Numbered from the stretch's first letter, positions 39,489 through 52,677 are shown. The stretch is DNA of 64,000 nt from Tetradesmus obliquus (GCA_030272155.1 CP126205.1:2902501-2966500); one strand, 5' to 3'. A program made the numbers and translations. The notes: generated by a model not told the origin, from the letters alone.

Positions 39489-39974
39489 CTGCTTGCGGTG
39501 TGCTACTGCATGGCACCGCAACTTTCCTTTCTGTTCAGTGCTCTGTACCTCTTCCCCTACGCTATGAGCGCCCTGCGTCCTGTATCTGTGCTGTAACCCA
39601 GCTGCCTCCATGGCGCGTCATTAGGTCTTCTGCGTCTCCCTCATTTCCTGCAGGGAGATGGGCCACCCCAATGCCAATGACGATGACCTGGCCCCGCTGC
39701 TGCACCTGCACCTGCACCTGCACCTGCACCTGCACCTGCACCTGCACCTGCACCTGCACCTGAGTGATTATGCATCCCAATCAACACATTTTCTTCATGC
39801 CTGCAGGGAGATGGGCCACCCCAATGTCAATGACGATGACCTGGCGCCGCTGCTGCGCGACAAGCTCATGCCGCTGCGCATGTGGTGGCTGAAGAGCGTG
39901 CCAGGGGCCATGAAGCAGATGAGGGGCGCCCTGGAGCACAAAAAGCTGGGAGTGCCAGGTGGGCTGCTTGTGCA

Positions 39975-40007
<33 letters not shown>

Positions 40008-40125
40008 AAGTGCTTGCTCTGGGGCAGTAATGCATGGTTGGCGATGAGCCTGCCGGGGGCCATGAAGCAGATGAGGGGTGCCTTGGAGCAAAGAAGCTGG
40101 GCATGCCAGGTGGGCTGCTTGTGCA

Positions 40126-40179
<54 letters not shown>

Positions 40180-42126
40180 AAGTGCTTGCTGGGGCAGTAA
40201 TGCGTGGTGGCTCAAGAGCATGCCCGGGGCCATGAAGCAGATGAGGGGCGCACTGGAGCACAAGAAGCTGGGGCGCCAGGTCAGTGGTTCAGTGCCGATG
40301 GTGGATGTCTGTGTAACGGCACAGTAGTATTATGAATAGTCTGGTGTGCCCCGCTCAAGGCAGCAGATGAGGGGCGCACTGGAGCACAAGAAGCTGGGGC
40401 GGCAGGTCAGTGGTTCAGTGCCGATGGTGGATGTCTGTGTAATGGCACAATAGTGTTATGAGTAGTCTGGTGTGCCCCGCTCAAGGCAGATGAGGTGTGT
40501 GCTGGAGCTCAAGAAGCTGGGGGCACCAGGTGGGCTGCTGCTCTTGATATGCTTGCTTGTTACAGTGTGCACTAAAATGTTTGAGTCATGTTGTGCATTA
40601 AGCAAGGACTGCTTGTTGGCAAATGACATTCTGACGTTGCTGCGTTGAGTTGTATGTCGTACATGATCGCTGGTGCTGCTGTCTTTGCAGGTGTAAATAG
40701 GACGATTCTAAGCAGGTTGGTCAACTCTGTGGACGTGCACACCAAGTTGTGTGACCAGCAAATGCAGTTGTGTGCGTTAACCAACTTTGACTGCTGTGCT
40801 GCTGGCTGCGTGCAGGTGTGGTCAACTTTGTGGACGCGCGCACCAAGTGGTTTGACCAGCAGGTGCAGGTACTGTACATCAACATCTACTTTGACCGTTG
40901 TCCTGCTGTCTGTGCAGGTGTGGTCAACTTTGTGGACGCGCGTACCAAGTGGTTTGATCAGCAGGTGCCGTTCTGTACATTTATATAATACATACGTCAT
41001 TACAATGTATTCTGTTGCTGCTGGTGCTGCTGGCTGCATGCAGGTGTGGTCAACTTTGTGGACGCGCGCACCAAATGGTTTGACCAGCAGGTGCAGGCGG
41101 CGCTGACGCAGCACGGCATACACCAGGTTGTGGCGGTGGCGGCTGGCTTCGACACGCGCGCCTACAGGTGAGCAAGGTGCTGAACATGTGAACTGCTTCT
41201 ACAGTCAGTGCTGTGGTTTGACTAGGGATGCCATCACAGTGTGATATATGAAGTGTGGTTGTATGGAATCCACCAGGTGGTGGCGGTGGCGGCTGGCTTC
41301 GACACGCGCGCCTACAGGTGAGCTGCAAATCACCATCAGTTTTGATCCTGATGTACTTGGAATTGGGGGGTTGGCGGGTAACATCGATGGGATTTTGGAT
41401 GGGTGAATGTGCTGTGGCGGCGGTAGCACTTAATGCACTCCAACAGGTGGCGGGGTGGGGCGCTAGTGAGTGTCATCGCTGACGTAACATCACACACTCA
41501 TTCACCCATGATCCGCATGCAGGTTTGGCGCGCGCTACCCCGGCGCTGCGCGCTTCTTTGAAGTCGACCTGCCCCATGCGAGCGCCAAGAAGCAGCAGCT
41601 GGTGCAGCAGCTGCTGCAGCCGGAGGCCAGCCACCCCCGGCCGGTGTTCATTGGCGCTGATCTATCCAAAGTCAGCCTGGACCAGGCACTGCTGGAACCC
41701 TCTTACGCTGCCGCCAGCACGGCAGGTGCGTGGTGTTACAAGCAAAATATGGGATGCTACACGCATATTCACGAGTGCAAAGCTGATGCCTGAGGTTGCA
41801 CAAGGTGAGTGCAACTGAAACACTTGGTACTAGATGGAACACTGGCAGGCAGTGTGGTCAGGGATGACTGGAGCAGGGTCAGCCTGGACCAAGGCAAGCG
41901 CTGCTGGAGCACTCATATGCAGCCGCCAGCACACCAGGTGTGTGATGTATGCGGTATGTACTGGTGTGTGGCTCAGGCGAGTGAAACTCCACCTAGTCGC
42001 ACATTGAGATCATTGGCGCAGACCTGAGCAGGGTCAGCGTGGACCAAGCGCTGCTGGAGCCAGCAACCAGCCAGGTGTGTTCTGTTGGTGTTACTCTGAA
42101 ATACAAACCGTAGAATCCTGACGCTG

Positions 42127-42164
<38 letters not shown>

Positions 42165-43002
42165 AGGAGCTGCTGTCGGCTTTGACCCCACCCAGCCAAC
42201 ACTGTTCACTGTTGAGGGCCTCATCTACTACCTGCCCACAGCAGCGGTGCGACAGCTGTTTGCTTCGCTGCTGCGCGTGGCGGCGCCCGGCAGCCGCGTC
42301 GCTTTTGACTTCCTGCACAAGCAGGTGCGTGCAGCGTTTCAAACATCCACAAGGGCACTGAAACCCAGGCATGCTCTGAACCCTAAAGCTTGCTGCGCCC
42401 TGAATGAGCACGTGCAGCAGGCTTGGATAATGGGGGCCACAGGTGGCTCCAGCACACCAGCACAGTAGCCAGCCTGTGCATTCAGCAATGTTACAGCTAC
42501 TGACAGGGATACACACCTGACAAACTCTGTTGCTGCTGCTGCTGCACTGCTGTTGCTGCTGCTGCTGCAGGTGCTGGAAGGCTCCGTGCCACTGCCGCCG
42601 GCCTACAAAGTGACGTGACCAACTCTTTTGTTGCTGCTGCTGGTGCTGCTGGTGCTGCCGCCGCTGCTGCTGCTGCAGGTGCTGGAGGGCTCCGTGCCGC
42701 TTCCGCCAGCCTACAAGGTCACCGCGCAGTCAGTGGCCAACAAAGGAGAGCCATTCATTTCCGGCATTGACAATTACAAAGAAGCCCTCGCTGCATTTAT
42801 GGCTGGGATTGGCAGCAGCGCTGCGGCGCCAGCAGCAGCAGCAGCCGGCACACCACAGCAGCAGCAGCACAGGGAGTTCAAGCTGGTGCAGTTTATGACA
42901 CCCCAGGAGATGGCTGCTGCGCAGCTGCCGCACCTGCAGTGGGATGACAAGCTGCCTCCGATGCTGTCCTTCTACAGCTTTGCTGCTTTTGAGGTGCTGT
43001 GA
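39203..43002 (+). CDS. SAM-dependent methyltransferase, leucine carboxyl methyltransferase (LCM/PPM1-like) family
   Basis: Class I methyltransferase of the LCM superfamily (LCMT1/PPM1 and bacterial TIGR00027-type relatives); the substrate is unknown. Exons 39203-39348, 39807-39958, 41044-41167, 41523-41725, 42167-42324 and 42679-43002 join in phase into 368 residues. Motifs: RTKWFDQQV (108-116), the SAM-binding loop VVAVAAGFDTRAYRFG (128-143), FFEVDLPHA with acidic Asp156, then VFIGADLSK, FTVEGLIYYLP and APGSRVAFDF, typical of the family. It looks more like the bacterial-type LCM branch than true PP2A methyltransferase, so PP2A should not be assumed. Intron 1 uses a GC donor with a strong context (ACAG|GCAAGT). 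Almost every exon edge is duplicated in the adjoining intron. Confidence 0.88.
39654..39830 (+). repeat. Duplicated methyltransferase exon-2 start with (CACCTG)n expansion
   Basis: CTGCAGGGAGATGGGCCACC occurs at 39649 and 39801. In the first copy the exon sequence runs into about eleven CACCTG hexamers (39700-39762) in place of the downstream coding sequence; the second copy is intact. Confidence 0.9.
39885..40540 (+). repeat. About five copies of the methyltransferase exon-2 donor edge
   Basis: GCCATGAAGCAGATGAGGGG and sequence coding MRGALEHKKLG recur near 39908, 40060, 40230, 40365 and 40485, interleaved with CTG tracts. The last two share a ~117-bp unit. The first copy is the one joined to the exon. 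Confidence 0.9.
40690..41100 (+). repeat. Four copies of the methyltransferase exon-3 acceptor edge
   Basis: CAG|GTGTGGTCAACTTTGTGGA and diverged forms (NFVDARTKWFDQQ) start near 40691 (decayed), 40816, 40918 and 41044; only the last continues to the SAM-binding loop. Confidence 0.9.
41120..41325 (+). repeat. Duplicated methyltransferase exon-3 end containing the SAM loop
   Basis: TGGCGGTGGCGGCTGGCTTC through CGCGCCTACAG|GTGAGC is perfectly repeated at 41130-41172 and 41280-41322. Confidence 0.95.
41640..42075 (+). repeat. Copies of the methyltransferase exon-4 donor edge
   Basis: GTCAGCCTGGACCA(GG)CACTGCTGGA...GCCAGCA recurs near 41670-41725 (used), 41878-41938 and 42034-42074. Confidence 0.8.
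42555..42720 (+). repeat. Duplicated methyltransferase exon-6 acceptor edge
   Basis: CTGCAG|GTGCTGGA(A/G)GGCTCCGTGCC and CCTACAA are present at 42571 and 42679, each after a CTG-rich tract; the second continues. Confidence 0.9.
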
Positions 43003-43300
43003 GCAGCGCTGCTCAGCCTGGAAGCAGCGGCAGCCTCAGGCTGTAGCACTACACAAGGCATGACATGGGAACTTGCTCCGATGCTGTCCTTCTACAGCTG
43101 TGCTGCGATGCTGTCCGTTCAAGTTGAGGTGCTGTAAGCAGCTCAGCCTGCGTGCAGCCGAGCCTGATTGGAGAGCCTGATTGGATGCTGCTTTGTGAGC
43201 TTGCATGCTGCCTGTCAAGCATTTGCTGTGTTTGGGAAGGTGCCGTGAGCACCGATGCTGTCCTTCTACAGCTGTGCTGTGTTTGAGGTGTTGTGATGCA
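42945..43300 (+). repeat. Methyltransferase stop-codon region repeated in the 3' flank
   Basis: CCGATGCTGTCCTTCTACAGC through TTTGAGGTGCTGTGA at the CDS end recurs at about 43078-43137 and 43253-43292. Confidence 0.9.
43133..43137 (+). terminator. TGTAA poly(A) signal candidate for the methyltransferase
   Basis: TGTAA about 130 nt after the stop; it was apparently formed inside a duplicated copy of the CDS end, where TGTGA became TGTAA. Confidence 0.35.
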
Positions 43301-44199
43301 ATGCGTAGCTCAAGCATAGCAGCAAATGCACAGCAGTATGCAAACTCTCTGTGAACAGCTCTGCCCTGCAGCCGCCAAGCCTGTGGTGCTCGTTAAGTGG
43401 GATGTTTCCCTGATGGCTTTGAACCCTGGAGCAGGGCACAGCTGCAGCTGCAGCAGCAGCAGCAGCGCAGTGCTGCACGCATCAAAGTATGAGTCTGACT
43501 GCTGACCACAGTGGCTTGTTGTGTACGTGAGGAGTCGTGCTGGCTTGCAAGCCAAGCTGTTGGAGTGCTCAAGACTCAAACCCAGAATTGACATGGTGTC
43601 AAACTCAAAGCTTAAACGGTGATGGGAAGCTGTAGTTGCCGGCGGCCACAGTGCGCTGCGCAGCGGCAGCAGCTGCGGTATGTGGCAGTGCTACTTGCCT
43701 TGCGTTTCACTACCGCTGCGCTGCATGCGGGGTCTGTTATGACTGCAAGCCTGTGTCTAGTGACTTCTAAGGAGGCGATGCTGAGCCTCAGCAACTGGGC
43801 AACGTTCAGTTGAATATTTTAAAAAAGTTGCCTCTTGCATATATTACAAGCACAAGCAGGTTAATTGTGTGCCACAGCCTGCAGCACTCATGTTCACAAT
43901 GTACTGTTTACTCTGTGCTGTCTTGAAGCACTGTTTGCAGTTTGCTGTTTGTTTCAGCAGCCTGGCAGAGCGTTTGTTACATCAGACTGGGATATCAAAG
44001 CAGACATGCGCTGATAGTAATTCAGTTACAAGTATTTCCTATAAAACACCAACCCCGCATCATGATTGTTGCCATGGTTGCCAAGGCCTGGGCAGCGGCA
44101 GTGTTTTCTACCGAAGTGGCATCACATCTGATGTCTAGACATCTACTGCTAGCATAATACAGCAACAAGTACTCGATGAACACATGGTTAAATTGTTGC

Positions 44200-44690
44200 A
44201 CACAAGCGTGTCCTCAGAAGCAACAGCAGAAGCTGGCACAGCAGCAGACCGCAGCAGGCCGCCTTGATTCAAGATGCGCATCTGTGGCACCACAAGCGTG
44301 TGCCCAGAAGCAGCAGTAGGAGCCGGCATAGCAGCAGGCCGCAGCCAACCGCCCCAAACAACATGCCGCTATAATGCGCAGTGCGCATCTGCGGCACCAC
44401 AAGCGTGTGCCCAGAAGCAACAGTAGGAGCTGGCATATATGCTATACAGCAGCAGGCCACAGCAGGCCTCCTTAATCAGGATGCGCATCACATCTGTGGC
44501 ACCACAGGCGTCTGCCCAGAATTAACATTAAAAGCTGGCACAGCAGCAGGCCGCCGTGAGCAGAATGCACATATGTGGCACCGCAAGCACGGGCCTAGAG
44601 GTAAAATGCTATTGCTGGGCACACACTGTACAGTAGAAGCTGGCACAGCAGCAGGCCGCCTGCACCAGAATGCGCCACAACATGTCATGC
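44200..44690. repeat. Minisatellite, about five diverged ~85-125-bp units
   Basis: Each unit contains ATGCGCATCTG(T/C)GGCACCAC, AAGCGTGTGCCCAGAAGCA and GCTGGCA(CA)GCAGCAGGCCGC in that order. Unit length and order vary. No exon in this window matches. Confidence 0.8.
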
Positions 44691-46894
44691 CAACAGATCT
44701 GAAGCCATCGCCACACAATCTGATTGCAGAAACTAACACGACACGAAGCGCGTGATCTGGCACAGACATGAAGCGTGATCTGGCCCCTGCTGTACACTGC
44801 GCAATGAAGAAGCAATAGACACTTTCCAATGGCGTACATGTACGTGCACTCGAGTTGACGCGGCAGAGCCTTCCATGCGGGCCAGCTGCCTTTTGCCAAT
44901 CAAAGTAAATGTATTGAGGTGCATTACCCAGTTATTGCAGCCTCAGTGTGCAACAGGCCACCACGCGAAAGCATAGCCTGTGAACACTGACAGGGTGCTG
45001 TACGTTGAACGCGGCATACATGCGCCCGCCGAACTGGAAATACATTCTTCTGCCACAGCATCATGCATGCGCCTGCCTCTGCCTCACATTTGCAGGTGTG
45101 TTTTTTGCTGAACAAAGCACGTCTGCACCTGCCGCATGCTACATGCGCCTGCGGCACACAACATGCGCATGCGTCTGCCACGCACACATCAACTGCATCT
45201 GGTGAACAAAGCATCAAGCGCCTGCCTCATGCTGCATGCACCTGCCACACAATCACGGCATGCACCTACCACACACATCGCCCATCGCATGCACCTGTCA
45301 CTGTTACACACACATACAGCAGCATCTGCCGCCAGGACACTGCTGAGCCTGGCACGATGCATTGCACAGCCATCTCAGCATTCTGAGCAGCAGCACTGCC
45401 AGCAGCAGCAGCAGCACTCATGCATGGCCAGATGCCCCTGCATTGCTGTGCAACATTGCAGCCGCCCTTCACAGTGATAAAAGACAACACCAGGCCTGAC
45501 CAGCAGCTGGTAAGTATTTTATAACCAGTATCCACACGTCGATAAAAGAACTGTGCATGCGAGCACAAGCCACCATGTGGTATGCAAGCATGCGCAAAAG
45601 GGTCACACTACTGTTTTGGTGTGATGCATGCCGCTGCACCCAGCTGACACGTAAGTAGCAATGCGGCGCTTTGGTATCCGTAACGTAAAACTCAAAAGCA
45701 GGGCGCATGCAAGCAACAGCCACCATGTGGTATCACTGTATGCAAGCATGCGGAAAAGAGTCACAACAAACGCTCTTAGTACTACTGAATTATGGAAATG
45801 CTGACATGCATGTGGGTGTATACGTCACATGACACCACCCAAACACGTATAAACATAGCTACTCGTAGCTGTGGCGTAGTGTGAGGGAAAGCATCACGCA
45901 GAGGCCACCCAGAGACAGCACCGCACAGTGAACTGCAGCACCACGATGCACGCAGTCAACATAACATTACGTAATGTAAGATAAGTATATAGCAAAGCCA
46001 CCTAGCAATGAGGGGCAATGTGCTGCAGTACCGCCGTGCACACAGCAAATATAGGCTGTGATGCGATAGCACACATGTTATGTGGCTGCAATCAAGTTGG
46101 CAGCAATCACGTGCACAGCACAATGCTCCAACGGCAACATAACCAAACGTAGAGACTGACAGGGCCGAGAGAACAGGCGCTGCTGCTGACTGCGCGTGCA
46201 TGAAGGCACCTGACAATATCTCAAGCACTCGCTACCAGTCCAACAAGCATCCACACGAGATAGTAACAAGTGCAGGCGATGCGGCTGTAGCCAATGCATT
46301 GGCTGACGCCGCCTGACAACTCCACAAAACAAAACAACATGCACAGCAGCATGTGCAACACGGCAGGCATGCAAACAGCAGATAAGCAGCCGCTGAAATG
46401 CATGTCAGCGCATACAAACAGCAGGACAGCAGCCGCTGAAATACAAACAGCAGATAAGCAGCCGCTGCCAGTGAAATGCATGTCCACAGCCAGGCGAGCT
46501 CTTCCTTGGCCTTTCGGGGGCCACTGACAGTGAATCACAATCAGCCGCCGCCTGCACCCTAATTAATGGTATTGAGTTGCTCAAGTCACCGCTCCGAAAT
46601 GCCAATCTCACACCATGCCACGTCATCTGGCGCCCACCACAACCCACCACGCCCACGGAAATGACTCACACACAGACCGGTTCATCCCCCAGTAACCAGG
46701 CGCACCGAGTGGCCCTTCACGAGCCAAACATACTCTCAGCCGCCGCCGCAGCAGCAGCAGAAGCAGCATCCTGATCATTCTGAAGCCTCCAGGGCTGTTT
46801 AAACACACTAGCTGGCTCAGCAGACGCTGCGCAGCAAGCGCACGCCTATGTCTGCCCACAGCGCAACCGTCTGCTTCCAGCACATGGAGGAGCT

Positions 46895-49889
46895 TTACCG
46901 CACAGGCACATTTGCGTTGCAGCCCTGTTTCGGGTTGTAGGTCCTGTCCACGTTGAGCCTCTGCGCGTACAAGGCCCTCGTGCTGTTCACGATGCGGTCG
47001 ACCGTGTCGGTGAGCGTCTGGTTGTTGCCCGATTCACGAGCATCGCTCAAATCGAGCAGGTCTTTGACTTCCGGAGAACACATCGCGAGCTCCGTATCTC
47101 CCAGGGTAAGGCACAAGCCCATGCCTTCTTGGGCAGGATAGTAGTAGATCCACCAAAAGCCTGCACATGAGGGCGGGAAGATAGTTGCAGCGATGAGCGG
47201 CAGCGGTGGGGCGGACACTAAGAATGTAACATATGTTATAACATCATTCAAATGTAGCAGCTGCCCAGTGCGACGCTGATGGGGTATGGCGGTGATGCAG
47301 TGCAGGTGTGATGCTGCATGCATGGGGATGGGCTGCAAGCTAATGCTGATGCTGCTGTGGTAGCTGTCCCGTAGTGCATGTTAGGGTGTTGATGTGCAGC
47401 ACAGCATGGCTGCTGCATGCATGGGGTTGAGCAGCAAGCTGATACTGGGCATGTGCCAGCTGTCCCATAGTCCTCGCAAGGATGATGATGTGCCTGAGGC
47501 ATTGCTAGCTGCTGCACATGCACTGCCTGGGTCGCTGACAACCACTTGCTTGAATACAACTGTCATGGCAATTGAGCAGCATCTGGACATCCAGGCTGCA
47601 TCAGCTGCCACATGGTGCATGCACAGATGCGCAAGGTATGATTGAGCATGCTGTGCACTGCAAGCAGGCGCAGCCAAGGAAGGTCAAACATGCAAGCATC
47701 TGCATCCACTTACACATCTCCTCCTGCAGGTGTGTCAAGAGTAACGGTTGACATGGCGCACATGCACAGGCAGCACAGGGACAGCAGAACAGCAGGGCAG
47801 CACATGTGTCAGCACCAGCAACGCTGCGAAAATCTGATGATCGTTGCTGCACTTGCTCAGGTTCATTGGTTGACTCTTTGCTTCTGCAAGGCTCAGCTGC
47901 ACTGCTAGCACAGCACTGCCAGCACAGCACTGGTTCACAGCCACCTGTACACACCGCCTACTCAATAGTTGTGCCGGCACCGCACAACCTATGCATGTGC
48001 CTACCTGTAATGCAACTACTGCCTGTGTCTGCCTTGTGCCTGCCCCACCTGTGTGCTGAAGCCCCAGTGCTGTCAAACACACACGTCATGCTCAGCTCTG
48101 TGTGGAGAAGCCACAGTGTTCGTCCTCCCAGTGCTGTCAAACACACACGTCATGCTCAGCTCTTCGCCAGGCCCCAACACAGCCTGATCATCCACAAAAC
48201 CTAAACCCTCAAACCCCTGAACCCTGTGAGCCCGCCTCACCTGCGTGGAGAAGCCCCAGTGCGTTGTGTTCTTCCTCCCCGTGCTGTCAAACACACACGT
48301 CATGCTCAGCTCTTCGCCAGGCTCCAACACTGCCTGATCATCTGGCAGGTCAATCCAGGTCTGGAAGTTGTAGTCAAAGTGACTCAACGTGGCAAGGGGA
48401 GCGCGGGCAGCGTTTCTGCGCGTGCGCGTGGTGTAGATGGACTTGCCGAGCCCGTGCATGTGCAGCGCCTGAGCAACGAGCGTGATGTTCTGTTTGAACC
48501 TACAATGGCAGCGACAGCAGCAGCAGCAGCAGCAGGTGGCAGCAGCAAGCGTGAGTGGTATAAATGGACTTGCCGAGCCCGTGCATGTGCAGCGCTTGAG
48601 CAACGAGCGTGATGTTCTGTTTGAACCTACAATGGCAGCGGCAGCAGCAGCAGCAGCAGCAGCAGGCGGCAGCAGCAAGCTTGAGTGGTATAAATGGGCT
48701 TGCCGAGGCCGTGCATGTGCAGCGCCTGAGCAACAAGCGCTATGTCCTATTTGAACCTACAATGGCAACGGCAGCAGCAGCAGCAGGCGGCAGCAGCAAG
48801 CTTGAGTGGTATAAATAGGCTTTGCTGTGCCCGTGCATGTGCAGCGCTTGAGCAACGAGCGTGATGTTCTGCTTGAACCTGCAGCAACAGCAGCAGCAGC
48901 AGCGGAAGCAGCAGCAGCAGCAGCAGGCGGCAGCAGCAAGCTTGAGTGGTGTAGATGGACTTGCCGAGCCCGTGCATGTGCAGCGCCTGAGCAACGAGCA
49001 TGATGTTCTGCTTGAACCTACAATGGCAGCGGCAGCAGCGGCAGCGGCAGCAGCAAGCTTGAGTGGTATCAACGGGCTTGCCGAGGCCGTGCATGTGCAG
49101 CGCTTGAGCAACGAGCGTGATGTTCTGCTTGAACCTGCAGCAACAGCAGCAGCAGCAGCAGCAGCTCAGGAGGGATGGTCAGCCACCCGTACTGGATCAC
49201 AGTGCAGATCTCATTGGGCTGCAGCCTAGCCAACTGCATGATGGCGCTGCAAACCATACACATCCACGGCCCCCGAGCTGTCCCACCTAAACCAGCACAG
49301 GGTGAAATGCTCAGCAACACCGCAAGCAAATCAAACAACTCACCTTGAGGAGCACTGGCTGGGGCAGTAGGAGGTGGCTGCTCTGACCTCAGGCTGGTTG
49401 GGAGGGACGTCCAGCACAAACTGGCCCACTGTGAGGATGCCAATCTTATTGGGGCTGCAGCCTAGCCAACTGCATGGTGGCGCTGCAAATGCTGAACAGC
49501 CACAGCCCTCAGCTGTCACACTTAACCGACGCCGGGTGTATGACCAGCAACACCCAAAATAATGTAGATTTTTTAAAAGAGTCCAACAGCACTCACCCAG
49601 CAGAGCACTGGCTGGGGCAGTAGGAGGTGGCCGCCCGCACCTCACACTGCCATGAACCCTGCAGCACCTCCTCACCCTTTTCTGACCAACCCACAACCCC
49701 AAACATAACACTAAACCTTGACTCTGAACAGTTTCTCACCTTGAGGAGCACTGGCTGGGGCAGTAGGAGGTGGCCGCTCTGACCTCAGGCTGGTTTGGAG
49801 GGATGTCCAGCACAAACTGACCCACTGTCAGGATGCCGATCTCATTGGGTCGCAGGTTTTCTGTGAAGAACAGCCTCAAACCAGTGCCT

Positions 49890-49927
<38 letters not shown>

Positions 49928-49990
49928 GTGAGGATGCCGATCTCAGTGGGTCGCAGGTTTTCTGTGAAGAACAGCCTCAAGCCAGTGCCT

Positions 49991-50086
<96 letters not shown>

Positions 50087-51001
50087 TGAGGGTGCCGATC
50101 TCATTGGGTCGCAGCTGATCAGAGAAGAACAGCTGCAGCTGAAGCCCCAGCACAAAAGCAGCAGCAGCAGCTTGTGCTGATGATGGACATGGCAGCTGGA
50201 GATGATGCAGCACCACATGTGCTGCTGTCACCAGCACACTTGGTTGTCATCAGCTGGAGGTTGGCATCAGCTGGAGCCAACTCGCTGCAGCATGACGGCA
50301 CCAAGTTTTGGCAGCAACGCACACAGAACAGCACTGCATCTCTGGTTGCAAACAGAACAGCACTGCATCTCTGGTTGCAAACAGAACAGCGCTGCATCTC
50401 TGATTGCAGCAGTTCATCCGCACTACTAAAACGCCTTACAACGCCTCGCTGCCCCACTTGGCTGCTTCCACCAGTCTTACCTGGGTCACTCTCTCCTTTT
50501 AGGCCTTTGGGGTTGTTGTAGTGCACCTGTTTGTGTGAAGCAGCAGCAGCAGCAGCAGCAGCAGGGACAGCAGTCAGGCAGCGGTTCTTATGGAGATCAT
50601 GCGCACACAGTATATTTTGATTGCTTGGCATGCTGCAAAAGCAGACAGCAGGGCACTGGTGCAAGCCGCTGCAACAGCACAACACCCAAGCGACACATGG
50701 ATGCAACATCAGAGCACATCTCAGGTGCCTGCAGCAAATTGAGGGCAGCCTAGGCACTGGAGATGCACGCATGCATGCATGCTTGTTCAGCAACACTTAT
50801 GCATGCTTTTGTGGGTGTATGCTCACATGCAGGTCTGTCACTGTCATCACATGCATGCATTTGTCAAATACATCCTAACACTGTGTTGTATCCTTTAATG
50901 CCGCACCTCAATGGCAAAATACTCGTATGAGCCTTTGCCAAAGGGCAGCCCAGTGATGCTTGGGAAGGAATAGTCTGGCAGAGAGGGCGAGGTGCCAATC
51001 T

Positions 51002-51057
<56 letters not shown>

Positions 51058-52626
51058 TCAGCGAGCATGCAACAACACAGGCTTGCCGGCCTGGTGACTG
51101 CATTTGCACCCATACTCAAACACCAAACACAGCACATGACAGACAATGTATGTGTGCCGCTGCCTCACCATGTAGAATGCCTCGCACAGCTGCTTGTATT
51201 TCTTTTGGTTGTAGGGCCTTGGGCCGCTCTCTGCAATGAGCTTCTCAACGTCGGGCTATGCATTACCAGCCATTCAAAATGACAAAACAAATGACAAAAC
51301 CCGTGTCTGCGTGCTCACTGCTCGAACGTGGCCTTAGTGTGATGTTATAAAACACAACACGCACCCCAAAACAAAACCCTTTAGATGCCTCACCATGTAA
51401 AAGGCCTCGCACAGCTGCTTGTACGTCTTCTGGTTGTAGGGCCCTGGGCCGCTCTCCGCAATGAGCTTCTCAACATCGGGCTGTGCATTGTCGGTGAGGC
51501 AGGCGTAGATCACGCTGTGGTGAACCAGCGTCTTGTGGCCATACAGGGTGGTGTACTTTGTGATGTGGTAGCGCCTGCAAGGGTTTTGAGCAAAGTACAA
51601 GAACAGCATTCTCAACGTCGGCCTGTGCATTGTCGGTGAGGCAGGCGTATATCACGCTGTGGTGAACCAGCGTTTTGTAGCCATACAGGGTGGTGTACTT
51701 GGTGATGTGGTAGCGCCTGCAAGGGTTGCAGCATAACTGAAAGAGCAGCATTTTGAGAACAGAATTGTCGGTGAGGCAGGCGCAGATCACGCTGTGGTGA
51801 ACCCGCGTCTTGTGGCCGTACAGGGTGGTGTACTTGGTGATGTGGTAGCGCCTGCGTGAGGGTTTGTTTTTGCGTGGGCAGACCAACAGGCTGAACGTGA
51901 GGGGGCGGTGGTTGTTGGTGTGAGGTACTTCACGCGGCGATGCGGCAGCAGCCATGTGCCGTTGCTTGTTCATTGCAACAGCAGCAGCAGCACCATATCA
52001 CATGACCTCCACACGTAGCCCTTTCCCCTTGTGTACACACTCGTCAGTTGGCATCCCCACATAGCACGTCGTGTAGGCCAACCTTTCATGTAACCGTTAC
52101 AAGGTTTGGCTTCCATACACCCCAAACCACGCCCATAAACTTTACCTAAAACCCTTCCTGTACTCACTTGTCAACCGGCATCCTGATGTAGCACGTCATG
52201 TATGTTGTCTCCACATCCGGAATCTCCGCCACCTTGCACAGGATATCCGTGCGGTAGTTGCCGTTGCCCAGAGGCACAACCTGCGGCAGAGGAGCCTCCC
52301 CACCAGCCTTTGCAATAACTGCCTCGTCATTCTTGTCATTGCAGCTTGCGCTGTTGTGATTACAGCAATCTGTGCTGCTGCACTTGCCGGTGTTGCTCAT
52401 GACGAGCTGCTTACGCAGATTTTCGACCAGAACATGAGGCTCTGTGACTGAGGCTGCTGTTGCTGGTGTGACTGCCGGCTCTGCTGCTTCTGCGATGATC
52501 GCAACAGCACCGGCATCTGCTGCTGCTGCTTTTGGTGTGTTGGCTGGTTTCAGCAGGTCCAGGATCTGCCTGAATTGCTGGCCGCGGTCATCGCCTGTGT
52601 TGATTGATTAAAGCAATTCAGCACGC

Positions 52627-52677
<51 letters not shown>

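Larger units (their letters stand above)
43003..46894. other. Convergent intergenic region, 3.9 kb
   Basis: Between the ends of the methyltransferase and the copper monooxygenase. It holds repeated CDS ends (to 43300), a minisatellite (44200-44690), CATGCGCCTGC-type short repeats (45060-45310) and a GCAGATAAGCAGCCGCTG(AAATGCATGT) doublet near 46376-46480. No conserved protein or RNA gene was seen. Confidence 0.55.

Noticed and set aside
39203-43002. Assignment as PP2A leucine carboxyl methyltransferase (LCMT1)
   Set aside because: The fold and motifs fit the LCM superfamily but resemble the bacterial-type branch more closely; PP2A specificity is not supported.
48550-48830. TATAAA-like motifs (GTGGTATAAATGG)
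   Set aside because: They lie inside repeated monooxygenase intron units and are not upstream of any gene start.
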